From the NCBI GenBank assembly GCA_028865845.1, contig JAGWJK010000394.1:1-5270 (forward strand): a stretch of DNA of 5,270 bases. The letters are read 5' to 3'. The position numbers and the translations under genes are program-made. Shown here piece after piece: positions 1-5,270 of the stretch. The stretch comes from Rhizobiaceae bacterium (GTDB taxonomy: Bacteria; Pseudomonadota; Alphaproteobacteria; Rhizobiales; Rhizobiaceae). How positions within the stretch are numbered: the first letter of the stretch is position 1; each line of letters starts with the position of its first letter. Below the pieces are notes generated by a model, which did no database searches, was not told where the DNA came from, and worked only from the letters and a program-made list of their open reading frames with translations.

Positions 1-3
1 GTC

Positions 4-330
4 TTACCGGCTCAAGTTCTTGTCAAAGGGCCGGATGCGGTGATGTCCACTAGGACGACCATGCTGCTGATATTCTGGGCGATGGCCTCGATATTCCGGC
101 CTACCCGATCTGTGATAGTCGCGACCGCCGCGATAGCGGTTATGATCGTAACGACTGCGATCGTAGCGATATCGGTAACGGTCGCCGCCTCCGACATAGA
201 TGGCGCCACTGCTGTAGTAACCGCCGTTATATCCGCTGGTGCGGTATGCACCGCCTTCTTCAACACAGCTAGACAGTGTAAGACCTGTGAAGCCGACGAC
301 AGCGGCCACAAGCAAAGATTTTATGAACAT
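4..330 (-). CDS. Small Arg/Tyr/Gly/His-rich putative lipoprotein
   Basis: A 108-aa protein. Residues 1-21 form a lipoprotein signal peptide: Lys at position 4, a hydrophobic core LLVAAVVGFTGL, then the lipobox LSSC with the acceptor cysteine at residue 22. It is therefore expected to be lipidated and anchored in the inner or outer membrane; residue 23 is Val, so there is no Asp at +2 to argue for inner-membrane retention. The mature part (about 87 residues) has no recognisable fold. It opens with a Gly/Tyr/Ser segment and continues as an Arg/Tyr/His-rich, strongly basic tail containing RYRYRYDRSRYDHNRYRGG. The start at 330 is chosen over an in-frame ATG at 492 because it has an AGGAGG seven bases upstream and places the signal peptide at the N-terminus. 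It is divergent from the BA14K-like gene. Function is unknown; the composition would suit binding to polyanions or other envelope components, but that is inference. Any terminator lies outside the window. Confidence 0.8.
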   Translation of the reverse strand: MFIKSLLVAAVVGFTGLTLSSCVEEGGAYRTSGYNGGYYSSGAIYVGGGDRYRYRYDRSRYDHNRYRGGRDYHRSGRPEYRGHRPEYQQHGRPSGHHRIRPFDKNLSR

Positions 331-337
331 GAAAACT

Positions 338-343
338 CCTCCT
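338..343 (-). promoter_or_regulatory. Ribosome binding site of the lipoprotein gene
   Basis: Read on the minus strand this is AGGAGG, seven bases before the ATG at 330-328. It is a near-perfect Shine-Dalgarno sequence and decides the start of the lipoprotein gene, removing a 54-codon upstream extension with no signal-peptide character. Confidence 0.8.
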
Positions 344-597
344 ACACTGGCAAGTAGCGCAGGATGTTTTTCTGGCAATGTACCAACGGTATTCCTTGGA
401 ACGCATCGAACGGTTAGCCGCAAGTGACGCTTCTCTCCGGGAATTCGAACACCGGGTGACCGGGCGCGGCAACGTTGAGGTGCGGTTTGCATGCGAACTT
501 TGAACCGATCAGCGCTTAGCGAGCCAAAAAAAGATGTGTTCCATCACAGTCCACAAATAAGGGGGGCACAAAGCTCCGTTTCGGACGTTTGTCTAAT

Positions 598-603
598 GGA
601 AGG
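598..603 (+). promoter_or_regulatory. Ribosome binding site of the BA14K-like gene
   Basis: GGAAGG lies nine bases before the ATG at 613, a normal spacing. It is only three bases from the ATG at 607 and downstream of the TTG at 589, so it favours 613 as the start. Confidence 0.5.
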
Positions 604-612
604 CAAATGGTG

Positions 613-1116
613 ATGAAAATGAGAACTCTCGCAATCGTAAGCTTGTCTCTGGCGACTGCCCTATCAAGCGTGCTGCCAGCACAAGCGTTCCCGTCAATCA
701 GTGCGCCAATGGGCCACGTTTCCGATGTCCAATTGATCCAATATCACGGGCACTCGGGAGGCCATGGTCACGGCGGATATTGGCCGCGCGGCGGCGGGCA
801 CTATGGGGGGTACCGCGGCGGTCATGGCGGTTATTACCATGGCTCTGGGCATAATGGCGGGTACTACGGGGGATATCGCCGATACGGCGGTTATGGCGGC
901 GGTCACTACTATGGGGGCTACGACAATGGCTACGGTCTAGCCTTGGGTGGATTGGCAGCTGGCGCATTGATCGGGAGCCTACTTGCTCAGCCAAGGTACT
1001 ATCATGGCAATTCCGGCAGTGGTTGGTGCTCTGCTCGGTATCGGTCCTACCGAGCCTACGACAATACGTTCCAGCCGAACCACGGCCCAAGGCGCCAATG
1101 CATCGCTCCGTACTAG
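613..1116 (+). CDS. Secreted BA14K-family-like protein, Gly/His/Tyr-rich
   Basis: A 167-aa exported protein. Residues 1-25 are a Sec signal peptide (MKMRTLAIV start, hydrophobic core, AQA cleavage site before Phe26). Residues 46-107 are a low-complexity tract of GGY, GGH and HGG units. Residues 108-126 (GLALGGLAAGALIGSLLAQ) form a hydrophobic Gly/Ala-rich segment that could insert in a membrane or pack as a glycine zipper. The C-terminus has Trp138-Cys139, the pattern RYRSYRAYD, and a second cysteine at 163. This matches the end of BA14K proteins, small rhizobial and Brucella proteins described as immunoreactive and lectin-like; the two cysteines probably form a disulfide in the periplasm. 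In-frame alternatives at 589 (TTG), 607 and 619 are possible, but 613 has the best-spaced ribosome binding site. The lectin role is family knowledge and is not shown by the sequence. A terminator follows at 1213. Confidence 0.85.
   Translation: MKMRTLAIVSLSLATALSSVLPAQAFPSISAPMGHVSDVQLIQYHGHSGGHGHGGYWPRGGGHYGGYRGGHGGYYHGSGHNGGYYGGYRRYGGYGGGHYYGGYDNGYGLALGGLAAGALIGSLLAQPRYYHGNSGSGWCSARYRSYRAYDNTFQPNHGPRRQCIAPY
748..933 (+). repeat. Degenerate Gly-Gly-Tyr/His coding repeat
   Basis: Within the BA14K-like gene the codons repeat as short GGN-GGN-TAT/CAT units, giving a protein tract of roughly 60 residues made almost only of Gly, Tyr, His and Arg. The units vary in length and codon choice, so this is not an exact tandem array. 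Such tracts are prone to length change by slippage or recombination between strains. Confidence 0.7.
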
Positions 1117-1179
1117 GCAGTATGAGGTCATTCGCGGACAGGAGCCCGAAACACGTTGGAAGAGCTGACATCCATGCGA

Positions 1180-1195
1180 CCATGCTACGGCATGG
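1180..1195. repeat. Small inverted repeat (hairpin)
   Basis: CCATGC and GCATGG form a six-base-pair stem with the loop TACG. The hairpin lies 63 bases after the BA14K-like stop codon and 17 bases before the terminator stem. It has no T-run, so it is not a terminator itself; it might protect the 3' end of the transcript or be a protein site. A short direct repeat CATGC-GAC-CATGC (1174-1185) overlaps its left arm. Confidence 0.4.
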
Positions 1196-1212
1196 CTTCC
1201 CGGCCACATCAG

Positions 1213-1239
1213 CCCGTCACCATCCGGTGGCGGGTTTTT
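1213..1239 (+). terminator. Rho-independent terminator
   Basis: The arms CCCGTCACC (1213-1221) and GGTGGCGGG (1226-1234) pair over nine positions with one G-T pair, close a four-base loop ATCC, and are followed directly by TTTTT. The T-run is only on the plus-strand side, so it acts on plus-strand transcription and most likely ends the BA14K-like transcript, about 100 bases after its stop codon. It would also insulate the phage module from host transcription. Confidence 0.8.
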
Positions 1240-1361
1240 CATTTCTGAGGAGCGGGCATTTCGCCTTGTCCCCGGCGACAAGATCATGGCTTCACTCGTG
1301 GCAGAGGATGCCGCGCCGCCGCTCCAGGGTTCGTCCCCCTCATCAAACGGCGCTAAGTGAG
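1240..1361. other. Gene-free stretch at the probable host-phage transition
   Basis: These 122 bases lie between the terminator and the stop codon of the minus-strand unknown gene. I see no convincing gene. A GAGGAG at 1247-1252 has no ATG at a useful distance. A 24-codon ORF at 1286-1360 has no good ribosome binding site. No terminator for the minus-strand gene was recognised. By position this is a reasonable place for a prophage end, but no attachment core can be named because the other end is not in the window. Confidence 0.35.
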
Positions 1362-1568
1362 TCAGCCGGGGTTGAACTTCTCGCCGCCAAGGCGTTCAAT
1401 CTCTTCGACCACGTCTTGCCTTCCGGCGTCGATATCGCACTGACACCAGTCGATCCCCCCATTGTACTGGACCTGTGACTGGATCTGCGTAACGCCGTGG
1501 TTCAAAAAGTGCTCGACTTCCGCAAGGTGCATGATTGGCACGAAATAGCGGATGGTTTGCTTATTCAT
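1362..1568 (-). CDS. Small hypothetical protein, opposite to the packaging genes
   Basis: A 68-aa acidic protein that I do not recognise. It begins MNKQTIRYFVPIMHLAEVEH, has a Trp-Cys-Gln-Cys element at residues 41-44 (Cys42 and Cys44), and ends with a probable helix around DVVEEIERL before a Gly-rich tail. There is no signal peptide or membrane segment, so it is expected in the cytoplasm. The start at 1568 is supported by AAGGAG seven bases upstream; a longer in-frame start at 1703 would run into the small terminase gene and lacks such support. It points away from the terminase genes, and only 30 bases separate its ATG from the plus-strand leader ORF. Position suggests a phage accessory gene or a host gene at the junction; the sequence does not say which. 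No function is claimed. Confidence 0.6.
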   Translation of the reverse strand: MNKQTIRYFVPIMHLAEVEHFLNHGVTQIQSQVQYNGGIDWCQCDIDAGRQDVVEEIERLGGEKFNPG

Positions 1569-1575
1569 CCTCGTT

Positions 1576-1581
1576 CTCCTT
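1576..1581 (-). promoter_or_regulatory. Ribosome binding site of the 68-aa gene
   Basis: On the minus strand this reads AAGGAG, seven bases before the ATG at 1568-1566. It is the main evidence that the 68-aa ORF is translated and that it starts here. Confidence 0.65.
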
Positions 1582-1598
1582 TTCGCGAGATCACTATC

Positions 1599-1673
1599 AT
1601 GAATTTCACTGACGTTGTAACCGTCGCGGGAACGCGCCGGCGTGATGACCGCTATCTCGTGAAGGCCTTCTGA
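1599..1673 (+). CDS. Putative 24-aa leader ORF coupled to the small terminase gene
   Basis: An ATG at 1599 opens a 24-codon frame, beginning MNFTDVV and ending YLVKAF, whose TGA shares its final A with the ATG of the small terminase gene (TGATG at 1671-1675). This arrangement is typical of translational coupling, in which ribosomes finishing one frame restart on the next. The ribosome binding site is poor: only a GAG-like element in CGCGAGA about nine bases upstream. The peptide has a basic centre (TRRRDDR) and resembles no family I know. It may be a regulatory leader, a remnant of a longer gene, or a chance frame. Confidence 0.3.
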   Translation: MNFTDVVTVAGTRRRDDRYLVKAF

Positions 1674-2182
1674 TGCCGCCAACGAAGAAGAATCCGCCAG
1701 CATCGAAAGGCAAGTCGAAGGGCAACGGCAGGAGCGGCCGCCCGGTATCCTTCAAGGCCGAATTCGTCGAGCAAGCGCGCAAGCTCTGCTCCCTTGGAGC
1801 AACGGACTATGAGCTCGCCGACTTCTTCAAGGTCGATACAAGGACGATCTACCGGTGGAAGAATACCTTCCCGGACTTTTGTCAGGCGGTCGTAGTAGGG
1901 AAAGAGAAAGCTGACGATCGGGTGGAGCGCGCCCTCTACAATCGCGCCGTTGGCTATTCCTACGAGAGCGAGAAATTATTCCAAGCGGGTGGCGAAGTGA
2001 TCCGCGCCGACATCATCGAGCATGTGCCGCCTGATGCCGGCGCCGCGATGAATTGGCTGAAGAACCGCCGTCCCGGCGAATGGCGCGACAAGATCGACCA
2101 CGTTCATGGTGTCACGGGTGAAGTTGCAACCCTTCTGGATTCGCTGAATGGCAAGACACGCGGACTTCCAAACCGCTCTTGA
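1673..2182 (+). CDS. terS: Phage terminase small subunit
   Basis: A 169-aa protein. The small subunit recognises the packaging site on phage DNA and presents it to the large subunit. The N-terminal 25 residues are Lys/Ser/Gly-rich and probably flexible. Residues about 42-63 form a helix-turn-helix: GATDYELADFF, then TRTIYRWK as the recognition helix. This is followed by PDFCQAVVVGKEKAD and RVERALYNRAVGYSY, and then by EHVPPD and NWLKNRRPGEWRDK, an order typical of a widespread HTH-containing small-terminase family. Length is normal for that family. The ATG has GAAGG about eight bases upstream and overlaps the TGA of a short leader ORF. The large subunit gene begins inside its last 35 bases, so the two are probably coupled in translation. 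The identity is firm; the packaging site itself (often within or near this gene in headful phages) cannot be read from the sequence. Confidence 0.9.
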   Translation: MPPTKKNPPASKGKSKGNGRSGRPVSFKAEFVEQARKLCSLGATDYELADFFKVDTRTIYRWKNTFPDFCQAVVVGKEKADDRVERALYNRAVGYSYESEKLFQAGGEVIRADIIEHVPPDAGAAMNWLKNRRPGEWRDKIDHVHGVTGEVATLLDSLNGKTRGLPNRS

Positions 2183-3716
2183 TCTGTTCTCGGATTGGCG
2201 ATGGAGGCTGAACAACCTCTATTTCATCGTCGACAAGGAGGGGAACCGGGTCCAGTTCAAAATGAATTGGGCCCAGGAGCAGCTTTTCGAGGGCATGCAT
2301 TATCTGAACGTGATCCTGAAAGCCCGACAGTTGGGCTTTACGACGTTCATCCAGATTTTCATTCTCGACGCCTGTGTCTTCAATAAGGACATCCGCGCCG
2401 GCGTGATCGCGCAGACGTTGGGTGACGCCCAGGTCATCTTTCGAGATAAGGTGAAATATCCTTACGATAATCTGCCAGAGGAGATCCGCGGCGCGGTCCC
2501 GGTCGTGAAGGACAGTGCCACAGAGCTGATGCTGGCGAACAACTCGAGTATCCGCGTCGGTACGTCGATGCGCTCTGGTACGCTGCAGTACCTGCATGTG
2601 TCGGAATATGGGAAGATCTGCGCCAAGTTTCCGGAAAAGGCCCGCGAAATCCGGACAGGCGCTCTGAACACCATTCAGGCCGGGCAACTCGTCTTCATCG
2701 AGAGCACGGCCGAAGGGCAGGACGGCCACTTCTACAACATCTGCGAGGACGCCCAAGTAAAGCAGCGGCAGCAAACGCCGTTGACCGAACTGGATTTCAA
2801 GTTCTTCTTCTATCCGTGGTGGAAGTCGCCGGAATACGCGATCGACCCGACTGGCGTTGTCATAACGCCCGAGTTCAAGAAGTACTTTGAGAAACTCGAA
2901 GGCTTCGGCATCAAGCTCACGACGTGGCAAAAGGCCTGGTACGTGAAGAAGGCTGAGAACCAGCTTTCAGACATGAAGCGCGAATTCCCGTCCACGGCGA
3001 CGGAAGCATTCGAGGCCAGCGTCGAGGGCGCCTATTTCGCAGATCAGATGGCGGCGGCGGACATACAGGGCAGGATCGGCCATTTCCCCCATGTGGAAGG
3101 CTATCCGGTCCATACGATCTCAGACATCGGTATGGATGACGTCAACAGCGTCTGGCTGTTTCAGGTGCTGCCCGAGCGTGTCCGATGCATCGGCTATTTC
3201 GAGCACACCGGCACCGGCATGGATGGCATGCTCGACGAGCTGGAGCGCCGTCGTGAAGAGCACGGCTACATCTACGGCACTCATTACATGCCGCACGATA
3301 TCAAAGTGCGCGAGTGGACGCGCGGCGGCATGACCCGCATTGAAATCATGTTGGCGGAAGTCCAGCGCCGGCAGATGGGAACTGTCAATAAGGTCGAACG
3401 AGCCTTCGTCCCCGACAGAATCCAGGGCACGCGGCGCATGCTTGGCAAGATGGAGTTCCATCAGGCCGAAACAGATCAAGGCCTGAAATGCCTCAGAAAC
3501 TACCGACGCGAATGGGATGACGACCTATCGGTATGGCGCGACAATCCGCGTCACGATTGGGCCTCCCATGGCGCGGATGCAATAGGCGGACTTGCGTTGA
3601 TCTTCACTGGATTGGCGCCAGAGCCGCTTCCGCCGCAAAAGCCGTTGGTGGTACCACGCGGTTCGGTAATTGCGCCACCCATCGAACAACACAGCTCAGG
3701 CAGGATCCGAGTATAG
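2148..3716 (+). CDS. terL: Phage terminase large subunit (packaging ATPase and nuclease)
   Basis: A 522-aa motor protein that hydrolyses ATP to drive DNA through the portal and cuts the concatemer at start and end of packaging. Near the N-terminus LNNLYFIVDKEG and MNWAQEQLF are typical of this family. The ATPase domain shows a deviant Walker A at 58-66 (KARQLGFTT), a Walker B region at 146-155 (LQYLHVSEYG) with Glu153 as probable catalytic carboxylate, and coupling motif ESTAEG at 185-190. The C-terminal RNase H-like nuclease shows candidate metal-binding acids Asp326 (SDIGMDD), Asp384 (MPHDI) and Asp477 (SHGADAI). Length is normal and the reading frame is intact. The start at 2148 overlaps the small subunit gene by 35 bases and has only a weak ribosome binding site, so it probably depends on coupling; no better in-frame start lies before Met39, which is inside conserved sequence. 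Its stop is one base from the portal gene. Confidence 0.95.
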   Translation: MARHADFQTALDLFSDWRWRLNNLYFIVDKEGNRVQFKMNWAQEQLFEGMHYLNVILKARQLGFTTFIQIFILDACVFNKDIRAGVIAQTLGDAQVIFRDKVKYPYDNLPEEIRGAVPVVKDSATELMLANNSSIRVGTSMRSGTLQYLHVSEYGKICAKFPEKAREIRTGALNTIQAGQLVFIESTAEGQDGHFYNICEDAQVKQRQQTPLTELDFKFFFYPWWKSPEYAIDPTGVVITPEFKKYFEKLEGFGIKLTTWQKAWYVKKAENQLSDMKREFPSTATEAFEASVEGAYFADQMAAADIQGRIGHFPHVEGYPVHTISDIGMDDVNSVWLFQVLPERVRCIGYFEHTGTGMDGMLDELERRREEHGYIYGTHYMPHDIKVREWTRGGMTRIEIMLAEVQRRQMGTVNKVERAFVPDRIQGTRRMLGKMEFHQAETDQGLKCLRNYRREWDDDLSVWRDNPRHDWASHGADAIGGLALIFTGLAPEPLPPQKPLVVPRGSVIAPPIEQHSSGRIRV

Positions 3717-3717
3717 C

Positions 3718-5270
3718 ATGGCAACTGACCAGCAGCCCGACGGCATAGTTGAAGGCGACGACGCCTATCAGCCCGAGACAGGCGAAAGCAAAGTCTGGCT
3801 GGATATGATCTCGGAAGCCGAGAAGGTATTCCGGAGCTATCAGGACAAAGCCGACGCCATCGACAGGCTGTATGCCGATCTGAACCGCCTGGCATCCGTC
3901 ACGCGCGATCGGCAGTTCCAGATATTCTGGGCCAACGTTGAGGTTTTGAAGCCGTCGATCTATGCACGTCCGCCCATCCCTGTCGTTGTCCCAAAGTTCA
4001 AAGACCGCCGCCCGCTTTATCGCGTCTCGTCCGAGTTCTTAGAACGCTCGACATCCGTCGCCTTCGATCTGACCGATATCAATTCGGTCATGCTGCTGTT
4101 GCGTGATGATGTGGCCATCGTTGGCCGCGGTAGCCCATGGGTTCGATACGAGACGAAGTCCGAAAGCGACACGCCGACGGAGAAGGTCTGCATTGAGCAT
4201 GTCGATCGCAAGGACTTCCTGCACGAGCCGGCGCGGAATTGGTCAGAGACCGGTTGGGTAGCCCGTCGCTGCTGGATGACGTTGGAGGAGATGAGCGCTC
4301 GCTTTAAGAAGACGTCGGGCGACGCTTATCTGCAGGCGTCCACTCAGGTCTTGCGCAAGGACAATCAGCGCGGCGGCGCCACCAGACAGGCGAAGGCGGC
4401 TGTGTGGGAGATCTGGTCAAAGACCGAGAACAAGTGCGTGTGGGTCTGCGAAGGCGTAGATGTCACACTCGACGAGGACAAGCCCCACCTGAACCTTCAG
4501 GGCTTTTTCCCATGCCCGAAGCCGGCATATGCGACGATCCAGCGCGGTGGCCTGATCCCGGTTCCCGACGTCCTGATGTACAAGGATCAGCTTGAGGAAA
4601 TCAATCAGCTCACCAACCGCATTCATGCACTATCGGAAGCACTGAAGATCAAGGGCTTCTATCCCGGTGGCGGTGAGATCGGCGATGCGATCGAAGCGGC
4701 AATCAACATCAACGACGATCGCAAGATCATGGTGCCGATCTCCAATTGGGCGGCATTCGGCAATGGTGGTGACAAGGTCATATGGCTGCCGATCGACGTC
4801 ATCGCCACCACCGTTTCCGGCCTGGTCGAGCTTCGTCAGTCCGTCATAGGCGACGTCTACCAGTTGAGCGGCATTTCCGACGTTCAGCGTGGGGAGACTG
4901 ACCCGAACGAGACGCTTGGCGCTCAGCAGCTCAAGCAGATGAACGGATCTGTCCGCATCCGCGACAAGCAGAACGAGCTCGCCCGGGTCGCCCGTGATCT
5001 CGTCTGCATCGCCGCTGAAATCATGGCGGAGAACTTCGACAAGCAAACGTTGCTCGACATGTCGCAGATGGAAATCCCCACTGATGCTGACATTGCAAAG
5101 CAGGTGAAACCGCTCGAAGCCAAGGCGAAGCAGATCAACGCGGCAATGGAGCGCGCCCAGCGAGACCCGCATATCCAGCAGCAGGCACAGCAGAACCCGG
5201 AGCAGGCAAGCCAGCTTATTCAGCAGGCGCAGCAGCAAGTTCAGCAGATCATGCAGCAGATCGAGCAGCT
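3718..5270 (+). CDS. Phage portal protein, cut off by the window end
   Basis: The frame is open from the ATG at 3718 to the end of the window: 517 codons and no stop, so the C-terminus is missing. The portal ring sits at one head vertex, docks the terminase and is the DNA channel. Visible features are a charged N-terminus with a helical segment (residues 30-60), then IYARPPIPVVVPKFKDRRP at 81-99, LLLRDDVAIVGRG at 126-138 followed by PWVRYE, and a region at 280-320 (PVPDVLMYKDQLEEINQLTNR). A late conserved block runs YQLSGISDVQRGETDPNETL (381-400) then GAQQLK. Such blocks are seen in large podovirus-type (P22-like) portals; assignment rests on these, on position after the large terminase, and on size. 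From about 486 the protein becomes glutamine-rich, as in extended C-terminal helices of large portals. The start is one base after the terminase stop; the ribosome binding site is weak (AGGA at 3702, GAG at 3709), suggesting coupling. Confidence 0.85.
   Translation, partial: MATDQQPDGIVEGDDAYQPETGESKVWLDMISEAEKVFRSYQDKADAIDRLYADLNRLASVTRDRQFQIFWANVEVLKPSIYARPPIPVVVPKFKDRRPLYRVSSEFLERSTSVAFDLTDINSVMLLLRDDVAIVGRGSPWVRYETKSESDTPTEKVCIEHVDRKDFLHEPARNWSETGWVARRCWMTLEEMSARFKKTSGDAYLQASTQVLRKDNQRGGATRQAKAAVWEIWSKTENKCVWVCEGVDVTLDEDKPHLNLQGFFPCPKPAYATIQRGGLIPVPDVLMYKDQLEEINQLTNRIHALSEALKIKGFYPGGGEIGDAIEAAININDDRKIMVPISNWAAFGNGGDKVIWLPIDVIATTVSGLVELRQSVIGDVYQLSGISDVQRGETDPNETLGAQQLKQMNGSVRIRDKQNELARVARDLVCIAAEIMAENFDKQTLLDMSQMEIPTDADIAKQVKPLEAKAKQINAAMERAQRDPHIQQQAQQNPEQASQLIQQAQQQVQQIMQQIEQ
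5173..5270 (+). repeat. Glutamine-rich CAG-codon tract in the portal gene
   Basis: The portal reading frame here is dominated by CAG codons for Gln, broken by Ala, Glu, Ile and Val (residues 487-517), and the tract continues past the window end. It is consistent with a long amphipathic or coiled helix. It is not an exact tandem repeat. Confidence 0.6.

Larger units (their letters stand above)
331..612. other. Divergent intergenic region between two envelope genes
   Basis: This 282-base stretch separates the starts of the minus-strand lipoprotein gene and the plus-strand BA14K-like gene, so it must carry promoters for both. I see no good sigma-70 pair for either gene. Visible landmarks are a GC-rich block near 431-475 with three direct copies of CCGGG, an A-run at 525-531, and a weak match on the minus strand (542-518) to the alphaproteobacterial EcfG promoter pattern. 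No convincing ORF lies here. Confidence 0.6.

Noticed and set aside
40..357. Plus-strand ORF of 105 codons over the lipoprotein gene
   Set aside because: It is a shadow of the minus-strand gene, with biased composition, no good ribosome binding site and no recognisable domain.
431..457. A tRNA T-arm-like string on the minus strand (GTTCGAATTC flanked by C/G-rich bases), a possible tRNA remnant or integration site
   Set aside because: The T stem does not pair properly, and there is no matching acceptor, D or anticodon arm in the flanking sequence.
331..492. N-terminal extension of the lipoprotein to an ATG at 492
   Set aside because: It would bury the signal peptide internally; the ATG at 330 has an AGGAGG at ideal spacing.
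698..1207. Minus-strand ORF of 169 codons across the BA14K-like gene
   Set aside because: It is antisense to a clear signal-peptide protein; its Arg/His/Ser-rich composition comes from the Gly-rich repeats on the other strand.
1286..1360. Plus-strand 24-codon ORF before the unknown gene
   Set aside because: It has no convincing ribosome binding site and no family resemblance; a frame of this length is common by chance at this GC content.
1569..1703. Longer 113-aa version of the minus-strand unknown protein starting at 1703
   Set aside because: It would overlap the small terminase start and lacks a strong ribosome binding site, whereas the internal ATG at 1568 has AAGGAG.
2112..2930. Minus-strand ORF of 272 codons under the large terminase gene
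   Set aside because: Long antisense frames are expected opposite GC-rich genes; the plus strand encodes an intact terminase with all its motifs.
4630..5238. Minus-strand Leu-rich ORF of 202 codons under the portal gene
   Set aside because: Its Leu runs are the antisense reading of the CAG-rich Gln codons and it resembles no family.
1..5270. CRISPR array, insertion sequence, toxin-antitoxin pair, reverse transcriptase or anti-phage system
   Set aside because: There are no regularly spaced repeats, no transposase-like frame and no domain of such systems. The only unassigned genes are the 68-aa gene and the 24-codon leader.

Overview
The window looks like DNA from an alphaproteobacterium of the order Hyphomicrobiales (Rhizobiales): Rhizobium, Agrobacterium, Mesorhizobium, Brucella or a relative. 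The pointers are a BA14K-type secreted protein, a family largely confined to this order, and moderately high GC with GC-rich third positions. A packaging module of a tailed phage starts inside the window, so the most likely reading is the edge of a prophage next to ordinary host genes. No tools were run; all family calls come from reading the translations.

Left part (about 1-1240), host-like. Two small cell-envelope genes are divergent across a 282-base intergenic region. On the minus strand is a 108-aa lipoprotein rich in Arg, Tyr, Gly and His. On the plus strand is a 167-aa secreted protein with a long Gly/His/Tyr-rich tract, a hydrophobic Gly/Ala segment and a C-terminal BA14K-like motif. 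The plus-strand gene is followed by a small hairpin and then a clear rho-independent terminator (1213-1239).

Middle (about 1240-1672), transition. About 120 bases have no convincing gene. Next comes a 68-aa minus-strand gene of unknown function with a strong ribosome binding site. A 24-codon plus-strand leader ORF then ends in a TGATG overlap with the next gene.

Right part (1673-5270), phage DNA packaging. Small terminase subunit (DNA recognition), large terminase subunit (ATPase plus nuclease) and portal protein follow in the usual order. They are tightly packed: a 35-base overlap between the first two genes and a single base between the second and third. The portal gene is open to the end of the window and is cut off there. 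Together these three proteins recognise phage DNA, cut it and pump it through the portal ring into the empty head.

I found no CRISPR array, insertion sequence, intact tRNA, integrase or recognisable defence system. The points most worth a second look are the host-phage transition, the unknown antisense gene beside the packaging operon, the coupled leader ORF, and the divergent pair of low-complexity envelope proteins.
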